Assembly: GCA_037447655.1 (NCBI GenBank)
Contig: JBBHKE010001855.1
Span: 41,001-105,000, forward strand
DNA from: Zygnema cylindricum
Lineage: Eukaryota; Streptophyta; Zygnematophyceae; Zygnematales; Zygnemataceae
Reading direction: 5' to 3'
DNA: 64,000 nt
Position 1 is the first letter of the stretch, and every line of letters begins with the position of its first letter. This document shows, one piece after another, positions 22,013 through 32,731 of the stretch. The position numbers were made by a program, and so were the translations under genes. The notes below the pieces were generated by a model, which saw only the letters and a list, made by a program, of their open reading frames with translations, searched no databases and was not told the origin of the DNA.

Positions 22013-23167
22013 GTTGCGATATGGAGCCTCCAAAGGCTCATCATGCTCGAACATTTCTGTCTGGAGCCTGAGAACGTCAGGGAGGTAGGGGGGACAGTCG
22101 CAGGCAACTCCGCTCTACCACATCCTCACAGAGAAAGGACAAACAGCTGATGGAACCAAAGGACCACAGCCGCAAGCCACAAGCCCTTTATCCTTCAAAC
22201 CGCGAGCTATCTTTCAAAATAGTGACATTAGGCTGGGCCCAAATCTGACCCATCCGCCTCCTCCGGCTCTAAGAAACTTCCTTATGCTTTAGAGGATTAC
22301 AAGAAACCACAGCCGGAAAAGGATGCTTCGACCGCTGAAATAGATAAAGAATGGTTCGACCGATACTTGGCTAAAAAACCACTAACAGATCCACTAATTA
22401 CACCTTCAACAAGGAATTTTGACGCAGAGAGTGAGGAAAAAGGGGGTAAGAAAAAGGAGAAATCGGAAGACGAGGACTCACCCATTTCATCTCCCAAAGC
22501 TCACCCTCCTTCCTCTCAACCAGTAGTTATGCTAGTACGGCATCTGATTCCCTACGCCCTGACTCACGTCACAACGCTAACTTCCTTCTACAATTTGCCC
22601 GGAGAAATCCTCATCCAGGCACTGGGGGAAGAGATTCACACCAGGAGGGAAAGGGTCGCGTTGGCAGAACTACCCAAGACAGTCTTCATGTTGGCGAAAA
22701 CAAAAACGACTATGGCGGATACAGATTATAAGACCCTGTCGGTGGCTCTTATTCTTAACAAGACAGGTAATTTTAAACTTAATAAATACGGCAGGTATCA
22801 AGATGTAGTGGTGGTTACCGGAGCTCTCCCTAACCTTATAACAATATCAGCATTATAGCAAATGCCCAAGGAATTCAGGCAAAAAATCAGTCTAAGTGAC
22901 ATATGCCTGAGTACGGTCAGCAGTGGGAGCCAACCAGTATATGGCATCATTAAAGTAATGGAAATCGAATTTGCGGATGACACAAGCCAACACGTACAAA
23001 TTCAGCTCCCTTTCCTCGTGGTGGAAGGAAAGAAATTTGAAATTATGTTGGGTATGGCTACGTGGACAAGGTTGAACATGGAGTTGAATATATGGAAGGA
23101 ACAATTTACATTTCCACACCCGGAGGATCCCAAGAGCACCAAAGTGGTGGTTCCTTTGGATTTATGA
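22013..23167 (+). pseudogene. gypsy protease region, copy 2
   Basis: Duplicate of 18490-19638. The 101-residue second half (22862-23167) is identical in translation to copy 1. The first half carries a small indel near 22070-22090 and several substitutions. The active-site Val for Asp and the TAG after ITISAL are shared with copy 1. Confidence 0.78.
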
Positions 23168-23440
23168 AACTGGGGGAAAACAACTTTTCCGGTGTCTAGA
23201 TGCTATCTTGTGTACTCTGCATCAACGCCTTCGGAGCTGTTCGAAGACTCCACCGTTATCGCTGATTCCATCTAGCAATTCCCAATATCCAAGCGGTGGG
23301 AAATAAAGTGTCAAAACAGATTGGTACCACTTCGACGGGAAGTGGACAAGAGCTTTGCCGCTATACCACCCAAGAAAACAAAGTTCATCTGGTCAGAACT
23401 TCCAACAGTTCCTAACAAAGGGTAGGACTTCAGCTGACAA

Positions 23441-24448
23441 GTGATGTCACTGGAGATCCCGCCCTCAAGACTAAGAATTCTATCGTTATTCTTGTGCATT
23501 AGTTCCAACTTGGAAGCCGTCCTAATAGTTGGATACCAAGTAGAAACATACTCAGCAGTCGAGATTGACTCAGACGCCCGTGTAGTCAATGACTATCGAC
23601 TGCAACAGCTGCACCAACTTTACCCACAGCAACTCTCGGTGTTTGCCATGTCTAACTCTCACCGCACGCTTCCCCACAATGTGTACAACATCATGGATTC
23701 ACATTTGGAGAAGCTTGGAATGGTAGATCTAGTGGTCGCTAGATGGCCTTGCCAGGGGTATTCGTTAGCGGGACAGGGCAAAGGACACCAGAATGTCGGT
23801 AGCATAACATTTTTTCAGATGACTCGAGTGATACCAGGGTTACAAGAACGCTAGGACACACCTGTGGGGTGCGTTTTGGAAAATGTTCACCCCACATATG
23901 ATAAAAGGAAACAAGTGGTCAAATTAGAACGAAGTGACCAAGGATCTGGGAACTCCAATAGTGTTTGATACAGCTCAGATCGGATTAAGAGCCCACAGAG
24001 TTCGGGTTTATTGGACCAACTTCGTTCCTCTTCCCATCCTCCACCAGCTGTTGAAAACAAAGGTTCCGGATCCAAACATCACATTTTAACGGATTCTCAG
24101 ACCAGGGCGAATGGCTATCCTGTGACCACAGCCGACCGAGCACCCTTTTTCTGTTGCAATAAATCCGGAAATACAGGGAAGGCCCTACAAACCTGGTATC
24201 TTTCCATAACAGCCATGCTTATCGGAAAGGTGTACCAGGGATGATCTTTAACAGTACGCCCGCTACGTGAAAACACTAAGTATTAAGGAACGCGAACGAA
24301 CAATGGGATTTTGACCGGCAACCACAACAGCACCAAGGGTCTCAGCCTCAAATAGGTGCAGTTTAATTTGGAAACGTATGGATTTGAATGCAATTTCATG
24401 GGTATTGCAACAATTTGAGGCATTCTCCAGCCTCTTGTCTCCAAAATC
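23441..24448 (+). pseudogene. C5-cytosine DNA methyltransferase domain in gypsy pol, copy 2
   Basis: Duplicate of 19918-20925 with the same motif order: a degenerate motif I, YSAVEIDSDARVV, WPCQGYSLAG with the catalytic Cys codon at 23750-23752, CVLENV, AHRVRVYWTNF and KERERTMGF. It differs by only a few residues (for example VNDYRLQQ for VNEYRMQQ). It shares the TAG after LQER, the later stops and the frameshift, so the domain was already dead when duplicated. This copy is the one directly upstream of the RT segment. Confidence 0.85.
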
Positions 24449-24507
24449 ATAGACAAAATACCTTGAAGCTCCACAGTTGTTGGCCATGCAAGCGACTCTA
24501 AAGCTTG

Positions 24508-24729
24508 AGGGGAGGATAACCCTACCCTTTGTGTTTCAGCAAAAACAACTGCCACCCTGACAGATAAAAACTCTGACCAACTTCACCTTGTGAAGGTAAG
24601 ACTCCCTTGAGTCGATAGCAAAAAAAATCTCTGAATTTGCTCCCCTGAGTAGTAAGTTAGGGAGGGTCAAAGTTGACATTTTGTACAGAAGCTCTCTAGG
24701 AGAGAGGGTCGTATCTCCTAATTTTTCTA
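24508..24729 (-). repeat. Family A LTR fragment at the right edge of the duplication
   Basis: About 220 bp match 20985-21206 and then stop. A CTTGAGGGG motif occurs on both sides of the fragment (about 24501 and 24732). It may be a target or microhomology repeat left when the fragment was inserted. Confidence 0.8.
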
Positions 24730-27700
24730 AACTTGAGGGGGGGAGAGAGACAAGAAGGGGAAAATTCACCAAATTACATTTACATAACACACTGAACCTA
24801 GGAGTTTCCTCAATGGGGGGGAGCAGAGGCTCAAAATAGAGCAGCTTGGGGGAAGTTGTCAACAGCAGCGCTTTAGCAACCGAGCAAGGGAAAGATCCAT
24901 AGGTAGAGCTTAAATTCGACATCTCCCTTAGGGGTCGTCCACAGGAAGCATTGGCGGCATTGGAACTTGGAAAGATGGACTGGACTCTAGGGGAACAGCT
25001 AGACCCACATCAAAAGGCCCAGCTCTCCAAGCTGTTAGAGGAGAACGGGCAAGTGTTTTTTTGGATTGACATAGATGTAGGGATATATAATGGGACCGTT
25101 TTTCAGATTGACCTGACCTACGAGATAGCAACTATTTGGCTGAAACAGTACCCTCTCAACTTCAAGGAGTAGGAGTTCATCACCGCGAACGTGCAGACTT
25201 TGGTGGACGCAGGGTAGGTGCAAGAAAGTACAGGGCTACAAGGGTTTGCCTCTCCAACTGTGCTCCCACCAAAGAAAGACTCCTCCGCAAAAACTATAGA
25301 TTTTCGAATGTGTGGGGAAAACCGAATGTTGAACGTGGCAACTGTCTCCGACAGTTATCGAATGCCCACCCGGAAGAGATCTTCGACTCTCTTGCTGGGG
25401 CCACCATTTATTCTACGTTGGATATGAAGAATGGATTCCATTTGATTGCTATGGAGCCGAAGCACCGAAAGAGGAACGCTTTTTGGGTAGGATCTTATTT
25501 GTATGAATAGCTATACATGTCTTTTGGCCTCAAAAATGCACCTGCCAAATTCCAACAAGCCATGGACGAGGCCCTCCAGGGAATCGATTGCCCACGGTGT
25601 TACATTGACGATGTGATCATTTTCTCCTAGACCTTCGAGGAACACTTAGAGCATATACAGATTGTTATCTTGGCTCTCTAAGCACCGCGCTTCAAGTGTC
25701 ACCAAGGGGAAGGGCATTTTTTGTGTGCAGAAAATCATTTATCAGGGTCATGAGGTGACTCTTGGGACAATGGATCACCACATGGTTAAGGTGGCAGCTC
25801 TTGACGCCCTTCCTCCTCTGCATGACATTTCTGCTCTTCGCACTTTCCTGGGCCTAGCCAACTATTACAGGAGGTTTATTCCCGAATTTAGTAGCCACGC
25901 CTAGCCACTGAATTAATTACTGCGAAAAGATCAAGAGTGGCGGTGGGCGGAAGAACAGCAGACTGCTTTCCAATTCCTGAAATATTCCTTCAAGCAACAT
26001 CTTGTGCTCCGAATGCCCAATCACTAGCGGCTTTTCCTCCTTTGTACTGATTGGAGCAGGTTCGGATTAAGAGCAATTTTGGCTCAATTAGACGATGCAC
26101 GGGTTGAGTACGTAGTGGCCTACGCAAGCCGGAGTAGTAACAGAGCCGAGGGGAATTACGGCAGTTACTATAGGGAATTACTCGCCGCAGTGTGGGTTAT
26201 CTAGCATTTTAGGCCTTACCTCTATGGAGTACACTTCACCCTTATTTTTGATCACTAACCCCTCAAATGGATAATGGAGAACACTAAGTTGACCAGCAAG
26301 CTAGCCAAATGGGTTCTCATCTTGCAGGAATATGATTTCAGCATCATCCACCGAGCCACGAAGATCCATGGGAATGTAGACGGACTCAACATGAATCCAG
26401 ACCCTTCAACCAGAGACTCTACTGGGGGTTGGCACGATGAGGACCCTAAACTCAGCCTGGGACTTATCCGGGCTTCCTTTGCCTTTATTTAGCTGCCTCG
26501 AGCTAAAGGGGAACTGTTAACTTTTGTTGCAGACATGGAGGAGCAGGCCCCCATTGGAGCCGGCCGCAAGGATATTAGGAATTTACCCCGATTCACTTTA
26601 GTCCATCCAAAAACGTTCCCATCTTCCCCACCTGGCAGAAATTCACTTGTCCGTGTTTAGACCCAAATAGCGGTGTATGAATGGGATCGAGGCATTCTTC
26701 TCAAGAAATGGGTCGATGGGACAAGGAAAATGGTTCCTCCTCCGGTAGAGCGTGAAACCCTCATTGTTCGTCTTCACCAGCAATGCGAGCACTTCAGACA
26801 AAAACGGACCACCTCCCTGGTCACAGGGTCGTACTGGTGGAATGGGTTTCGGGCTCAGGTAAATCGTGTGGTGCAGACGTGCCATTCTTGTGACCGGGTG
26901 AATGCGGCTTTGGACAAAAAAGGTGGAACGGAACTTCACTCCCTCCCCATCCGACGGATGTATTACAGATGGTCACTTGATCTGCTGGGACCACTTCCAA
27001 CCAACCGGAGGGGAAACCGTTTTGTCTTGGTAATGATTGAACACTTCTCCAAATGGATCGAATTGGTGGTTCCCCTCGGAAGGAGCCCAAAGCAATCGCG
27101 TACGCCTTCTTGCAGAGAGTGATGTCTCAATTTCGAGCACCGGCCGAAATTCTCACTGATCACGGGTCTTATTTTGCCTGCGAATTTTTTAACCTTTTGT
27201 AGAAGTGCCTCATTGACCACCGGTTGACCAGCCGAGACCACCCACAAGACGACGGCTTGGCCGAAAGGTGCGTACAGACAGTGAAACGGTCACTACAGAA
27301 ATATGCAGTTGAAGAGGATTTGGGGGAATGAACAAACGGGTGCCTTTGATTGCCATGGCATACAGTTTCAGTAAGTAGGCCTCCCTCCATTCACATAGCC
27401 CTTACTTCATTCTCTTTGGCTGACATCCCATCATACTTGGAGCTGCATCAGCTCAGGCGGTTATACTTTCGGAGATTGACAATCGGAGGACTATGGAGAA
27501 ACTGATTGCCGACAAGGCCAAGGTATTTCACCTGGAAATACCTTTGGCTATGGGCAATTTACAGGGTGCTCAGCTCCGAGATCAACTTTGGTATTCCCAA
27601 CACAAGAGCGACAACTATATCCCTCGTCAACGACAATTCATGCCTGCGATTTTGTGTATCGCATGCAACAAAAGAATGACACTTTGGACATTTCGGCCAG

Positions 27701-28028
27701 ACAAGTGATTATGAAAGTAGTGGAGGTCTTTAACAAAGGGGTTCTGACCATGGAAGGGAAAGATAGCCGCAAAATTAAAGAGAATCAGATCAATGTGGCT
27801 TCTTGCCATCTAAAAGGGCTAAAGGACAAACCCACTTTCCACCTCACTTACTTTACAAATCCACTCCCATGTTCCTCTGCCTGCAATGTGTCCTCTTCAC
27901 CCTGCCTCATGTTGGTGTGTGAACACTGTCACCAAGGGTGGCCTGACTTCTACCTGCTGCTGCACTTGGGAGCGTCTCACTCAACCCGCAAATCCGTGGT
28001 ACTGTGGGGACGCGAATTTGGCGGCTAA
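24730..28028 (+). pseudogene. gypsy pol remnant: RT, RNase H, integrase, PHD-like tail
   Basis: Many short frames together give a Ty3/gypsy pol. RT begins near 25080 (SPTVLPPKKDSS, then IYSTLDMKNGFHLIAMEPKH and YMSFGLKNAPAKFQQAMDEA) and has YIDD at 25601-25612. RNase H lies at about 26035-26330 (CTDWSRFGLRAILAQ, YYRELLAAVW, IMENTKLTSKLAKW). Integrase has an H2C2 finger near 26770-26905 (LHQQCEHF...CHSCDRV) and the triad D (26979), D (27158) and E (27263). A GVLTMEGKDSRKIKENQ segment near 27740 is the usual linker after integrase. At least a dozen stops, mostly TAG or TAA at positions expected to be Trp or Gln, and several frameshifts disable it. The methyltransferase segment lies directly upstream, apart from a small LTR fragment. 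Confidence 0.9.
27860..28010 (+). pseudogene. PHD-finger-like segment at the end of gypsy pol
   Basis: After the integrase C-terminal linker the sequence reads PCSSACNVSSSPCLMLVCEHCHQGW. One frame over it continues with a TCCCTWERLTQPANPWYCGD-type segment. The MLVCEHCHQGW core, preceding Cys residues and a following Trp-Tyr-Cys match the C4HC3 layout of PHD fingers. One frameshift and a lost final Cys are needed to explain the present state. PHD fingers bind histone H3 tails. At this position many gypsy elements carry a chromodomain. The call is by pattern and position only. Confidence 0.6.
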
Positions 28029-28071
28029 TTTGTCTTATCCACTTAGTTACGCGGGACTAAGTCGGGTGGGG

Positions 28072-28273
28072 ATTTGGGGGGGTACGGGGTACTTTTATTT
28101 TTCACTTGCTCCCTCATTATTACCCATGCATATCCTTGGAGAGAAGGGACAGAGAAGGGCATGGTCACGCATCCGCGGACGCATCAGCATTTGGGGGTGG
28201 ATCGCTGGTATCTCATGCACACCTCCTCGGACATCTCACCTAAATCTCACAGTTCCCATGCACGCTCGACAAC
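28072..28273 (+). repeat. Direct repeat flanking the gypsy 3' LTR, left copy
   Basis: About 200 bp, starting with a G-run (ATTTGGGGGGGTACGGG), recur at 29464-29665. The G-run could be a polypurine tract. If so, the true LTR start would lie near 28083 and the 5' LTR would be truncated. Confidence 0.8.
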
Positions 28274-29460
28274 TGTCAAGCTCGTGTGCTTTCTAGGCAC
28301 ATATCTACGCCTAGAATTTTCGTCGCCTCATTCCAACATGTACGGACCCCAGCGTACGGGGAAGGGGAGAACAAGCAAGTGGATCAAATCCTTGTATTTT
28401 CACCTAAGAGCACAACGCACTTAAGTTCACCTCAACCGGAGTTCCAACAGCGGAGTTAGTCCGTTGCAAAGATGGCGGCTCCATGACATGGCATCTATTC
28501 TATATAGCTCTAACGGAGGGGTATATTTTGGTAAATCACGTAACCTTTAGGATTGTCATGTAGATTCTGCTGTTAGCCGTCAATAGGATGTTAGTTCAGG
28601 CCCAACAGACTAGCAGAGCATTTATGACGTTGGGTCAAAGTTAAGCGGTTTCGCGTGAATTTAGGGCTTTGTTGCCCATTAGTGTACCATAAAAGGACCT
28701 TTGGCTGCAAATCTAGCCGGAACCAGTCGCCTAAGTTTTTGCCTTGAGTGTAATACAACCTGTTTTGTCTTATGTCAGTACGATAACAATTGTTGGTTGT
28801 TGATTGGCTTCTGGGATTGCTTTGACTTTGGCACCTGCAGTAGGACAAACCTTGGTTTTATAAGGCACTTGGGGCCAAAGTAGACAGGGCTTTTTCAGTA
28901 CTGTCTCTTGAGAAAACCCCAAGAGAATCGAATCAATCTTTTTGTTGGAGAATTGTTGCATTGTATCGTGGACTCTATTGCCTTCTTTGTTTTGGATTGT
29001 CTTTTGTGGAAATCGTAGCTCGGTTGGGTGGTTAGCACTAACCTCTTTTTGGGCGGTTCGGACTTTCACTATTTGAAACTGAGAAGAGTCTGGTCGGATC
29101 CGTACCGCGAAACCGAGGGGTGAGGGAGAATCATATCTGTGTTCGGGGCAATTGGGATAGGCTTCATCTTCAAAGTTTTGTCATTGTTGCACTTCGGGGT
29201 ATGTTAGCTTGCCTCGCTATTTTCATTGATTTCTATCTTTATTTCTATTCTCTGGGGCAAGGTGATATTCTTTAATCTGAAAGATCCAATTTTTATTGTT
29301 TTTCTATATTTTTGCACGTAGGTATTTGCGCACTGTTGTGTTCGTCCTTGGTTCTTGTCCAGAGTTCTTGTGGGTCGGATTTGACGACCCGCATTCCCTT
29401 TTCTATTCTTTGGAGAGTGCTCAGGGGTGTAGCATTTAGTGGGCTTCCGGTGGATCAACA
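28274..29460 (+). repeat. 3' LTR of the gypsy element
   Basis: It aligns with 7112-8289 (TGTCAAGCTCG...ATCAACA), length about 1.19 kb, with many substitutions. A TATAAGG candidate is at 28859-28865. Confidence 0.8.
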
Positions 29461-29463
29461 CAA

Positions 29464-29665
29464 ATTTGGGGGGGTACGGGGCTCTTTTCTTTTTCACTTG
29501 CTCCCTCATTATTACCCAATCATATCATTAGGGGTGAAGGGAAAGAGAAGGGCATGGTCACGACTCCGGGGACGCATCAGCATATGGGGGTGGATCGCAG
29601 GTCTCTCGTGCACACCTCCTCGGACATCTCACCTAAACCTCACGGTTCACAGCCACGCTCGACAT
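29464..29665 (+). repeat. Direct repeat flanking the gypsy 3' LTR, right copy
   Basis: Matches 28072-28273 and stops at CACGCTCGACA, where unrelated DNA begins. It is either the start of a second truncated LTR or a tandem copy of the element's end. Confidence 0.78.
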
Positions 29666-30297
29666 ACTTTAATTTGAAACACATCAACGATGTGTTTTAA
29701 GATAAATTTTGAAGATGGTGTGGCCATGGGTCGAAAAGCACAAGTCGACAACTTGTGGTACATTTTGAGTTCGATACGCAAATTGTACTTCACATTTTTG
29801 CAAATAATTCGTACGGATGTAACTTTAGCAGCACGGAGCTAAGTTTTTTAGTCAACTTACAGAAAAAATCCTTTACTTAGCCACATGAGGCCGTAGCCTA
29901 AGCTAAAAGCCGACATGTGCTCGCAAAGTGGGGCGCACGTAAAGTGAGGAACTGTTTGCGCGCAGCGATTTCATTTACATGTGGCTGCCGCAATTTTGTT
30001 ACCGTAAACCTTGGCTGACCATGTGAATTGCTGATTTTTTTATGACTGTCGACGTTCACAAGAGCGGCAAAATCTTACCGGTTGATACAATATTTCGCTA
30101 GTCAAAGATGTTCAACGGATTGACCTATCCAATCTAAACTCGAGGGTGCTTAACTTGTACTAAAATGCGTACTTAATATGTAAAATGTACAATCTTTGAC
30201 TACCTGATGTAGGTCACCTTGTGTAACCAAAATGCTCTTTGCGATGATCAATTCCCTAAGTTTTTATAAAGAAGCTTTTGTCGAGAAACTGTCGTTA
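29666..30297. other. Intergenic DNA with a short palindrome
   Basis: No gene is seen. AAACACATC-AAC-GATGTGTTT at about 29677-29697 forms a short hairpin. A related palindrome with related flanking sequence lies in inverted orientation near 56166-56188. Confidence 0.5.
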
Positions 30298-30797
30298 CAT
30301 CGCGAATCGTAATTAGAGTAAATTACTCTAATTCGGTCACTTGAAATTTCGACTCTATCACATGAAATAGAGTAAATGATTCTAATTTTTTCATTATTCT
30401 ATTTAAGGTAAACTTTTATTAGCGTTTTCAATTATAATTTAGGTTTATTTTAAATGGTGTGGAGTACGGACGACCTCCGACAGTGCAAAATTGTACTTTT
30501 TTAAGTAAAAAAGTACAAATAATGATTTAATACAGGCCGTTATCATGTAACTGCATTTTAACAAACCGCGTAGTGCAAAAGTCATAGTGACGATAAACTG
30601 TACGTTTTTCCAAATTCTGTGCAAATACCTTATTTACAGTAGAGGATATTAGCGTGCCAAATTATAGTACTTTAATAAATTAGAGTAAACTTCACAGTTG
30701 AAACAGCTCTATCACATAAATTAGCGTTCATTACTCTAATTTATTTTTTAAGTTTTTGTACTCTACTTTTTTCATTCTCTAATTACGATTCGCGGTG
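30298..30797. mobile_element. MITE copy 1 (about 500 bp, TA target duplication)
   Basis: Terminal inverted repeats of about 25 bp (left CATCGCGAATCGTAATTAG, right ending ACGATTCGCGGTG) are flanked by TA on both sides. Internally there are repeated ATTAGAGTAA/TTACTCTAAT units. It has no coding capacity. A second copy of the same length is at 44306-44807. TA duplications suggest mobilisation by a Tc1/mariner-type transposase. Confidence 0.88.
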
Positions 30798-31043
30798 TAG
30801 TGTGCTTATGGCGCGCGCCGTTTCGCTTACTATTCTGCTCCACATAATTACTGTACGTTACCGAGGACTTGCCCTAAATCTCGTTGTCGCGTAGCTTTAA
30901 CAACTCGATATGAACCTCTTCCCAAGTAGAAAATCATTATTTCGAAAGTACAGTACTACGACTTTTATGGTATCGTACGATTAAGTACGCTTCACATACG
31001 CTTCCCGCAGCAGTGCAGCATTCTGGCACAATCGTTATCGAGG

Positions 31044-31325
31044 ATGGAGTCTCCAGAACGTCCCGAGGAGCCCTCGCCGGACGATTGCTGCGGGGAGGGT
31101 TGCGATCCCTGTGTGTGGGACTCGTATTACCTCAAACTCGAAGCCTACGAGCGACATCTGGCAGCTAATGCTTCTCTTCACCAAGGAGAAGAGGATTTCA
31201 AGGCGTCTGCGTCTTCTAAGGAGCTGATTGCTGGTGATAACAGCCACGAACAGGAGCCACAAGAAGAGCTTCGTCCTGTTCCTGCTGAGATGGTTCCAGA
31301 AGTTAGGGCAGACGTAAAACGGTGA
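31044..31325 (+). CDS. Small oxidoreductase-like domain protein (OXLD1/UPF0651-like)
   Basis: An intronless frame of 93 residues. Residues 11-32 contain DDCCGEGCDPCVWDSYYLKL, the Cys-rich core of the Oxidored-like family (DCCG-x-GC-x-x-CVWD-x-Y). Eukaryotic members are small, often mitochondrial, proteins of poorly known function, so no reaction is assigned. The rest is acidic and looks disordered. The ATG at 31044 (context GAGGATGG) is the first in frame and leaves a short N-terminus with no evident targeting peptide. The 3' end faces the next gene: the two are convergent with about 1.4 kb between stop codons. A MITE ends about 250 bp upstream. An upstream 5' exon cannot be excluded. Confidence 0.75.
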   Translation: MESPERPEEPSPDDCCGEGCDPCVWDSYYLKLEAYERHLAANASLHQGEEDFKASASSKELIAGDNSHEQEPQEELRPVPAEMVPEVRADVKR

Positions 31326-32731
31326 CGTTCTCAAAGACTCTCTGCTGCAACTGCAGTGACAGTGAGAATTAGGGTTACTTGTACGGTTACGGTTCATGAT
31401 GTTTGCAGTTGTTAGTTCGAATTCTAGTTCCATTAAAAGAATTTCCGGCTTAAAATCGTACTTTTACCATGCGTATGGGCATTCTCGGCAGAAACTCTGT
31501 AGTTGTGAATATGGTGGTGTAAATGGACTACTTTTGCCACGGGTTTTTTTTTTATGCAATAGGTATAGGTGTAGATGGTTTCACGTCGATCTAGTAAGGA
31601 TGGGGGTTCAAGACAGGTTTTTTGAAAGTCGGTCAACCCAGTTGTTTCCATTCCAAGTACTGTGCTCAAAGCAGTACAGAATGACAACTATTTGTTTGAT
31701 TGAAAGTGGAAAGTAAACAATAAATACCAGCAAGATCTAGTTTGTCCAAATCGATGATTATTGTAGGTGTCTCTGAATATTTGTTCCTTAATTGTCTCAA
31801 ATAATTACAGAGTAAGCTTCCTAATTGCTCATTATGACTGTTAAATTTGTCCCGGTCAGATATTGCAGTGGGAACCCTAACTACCATTAGTGAAGACTTG
31901 ACTGGCCAGCCCACAGTGGTTTTCTTTCAGAAGTGGTGTCCTATCTGAACATAGAAGTCTGAAGAAGGTCGTGGTTAGTTTTGGGTGAATGGTACCTGAG
32001 AGTACAATGGGGTATAGAACTGCCAAAGTAGTTGGGTCTAAGAAGTTCAAACAGGGGCCAAAACTCAGAAGGGAAATGCCGAATACATAGTAGGATGTAG
32101 CTCTTTAATATCAACGAAGTTGAAGATTTTACACAGAACTCAACAAACCAACACCTTTTGATCTTCAATAGATGCTGGAATACCCGCATAGTGATATGCA
32201 GAGATTTTTTTTTCCCTGCCAAAACTGATTCTTTTGTTGGAGTAAAACATACCAGATTACTCTGCACTACTTTCTCTTTACAACTTCCTATAAATGGCAG
32301 AAATTGTAAGACAGGAAAATTTACATGAAATCTTAAAAAAAAAAACCAAATCTAGACTGCACCAATCCAACAGAGCACCAAACGAACCTCTGACAACATA
32401 TATTCATTCTCTCCTGACAAAAGATTAGGCTGACTTTTGTTTCTAAGAATGTGTGAGGCTGAACGACACGACTGAAACACACATCATTTGTTTATGTACC
32501 AAAAATAGCTCAAATACCAGTAGAGCAGATCAGAACTTAGTGTCTGCAAACCGAAAAGGAAACAAGGGAAATGCGTGAAAGGGCATCAAATATATTTTAA
32601 AAAATAAAGAGATGTGGTGTCGATGAGGCACCAAAGACGATAACAAAGAATGAGAGAGCACTTTGCCAAAATTTTACGACATTCCAGCTTGTCTGGAAAC
32701 AATTGGAGCCTTTTTTGTGTCATTCATTCTA
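31326..32731. other. Region between convergent genes (3' UTRs and spacer)
   Basis: This stretch of 1.4 kb lies between the stop codons of the two convergent genes. No coding frame of note is present. It most likely holds both 3' UTRs. No clear polyadenylation signals were assigned. Confidence 0.5.

Larger units (their letters stand above)
17427..24729. repeat. Tandem duplication LTR-X-LTR-X-LTR (unit about 3.5 kb)
   Basis: Segment X (18474-20984, gypsy protease and methyltransferase) recurs at 21997-24507 with few differences. It is separated by a family A LTR and bounded by LTR copies on both sides. The catalytic-Cys codons lie at 20227 and 23750, 3523 bp apart. The middle LTR starts at the same internal point as the right-hand fragment and ends like the left-hand LTR, as expected of a recombinant. 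Confidence 0.93.
7112..29460 (+). mobile_element. Large Ty3/gypsy retrotransposon carrying a DNA methyltransferase and PHD-like finger; interrupted by copia elements
   Basis: LTRs of about 1.18 kb (7112-8289 and 28274-29460) bracket gag, protease, methyltransferase, RT, RNase H and integrase, the integrase last as in Ty3/gypsy. Copia B and a family A fragment separate gag from protease. The protease-methyltransferase segment is duplicated in tandem. Every coding segment has stops or frameshifts, so the copy is dead. The LTR pair is clearly diverged, so this is the oldest layer in the nest. Confidence 0.85.

Noticed and set aside
23887-24555. Minus-strand frames inside the methyltransferase region (also at 20364-21032)
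   Set aside because: They are shadows of the plus-strand methyltransferase. They recur only because the segment is duplicated.
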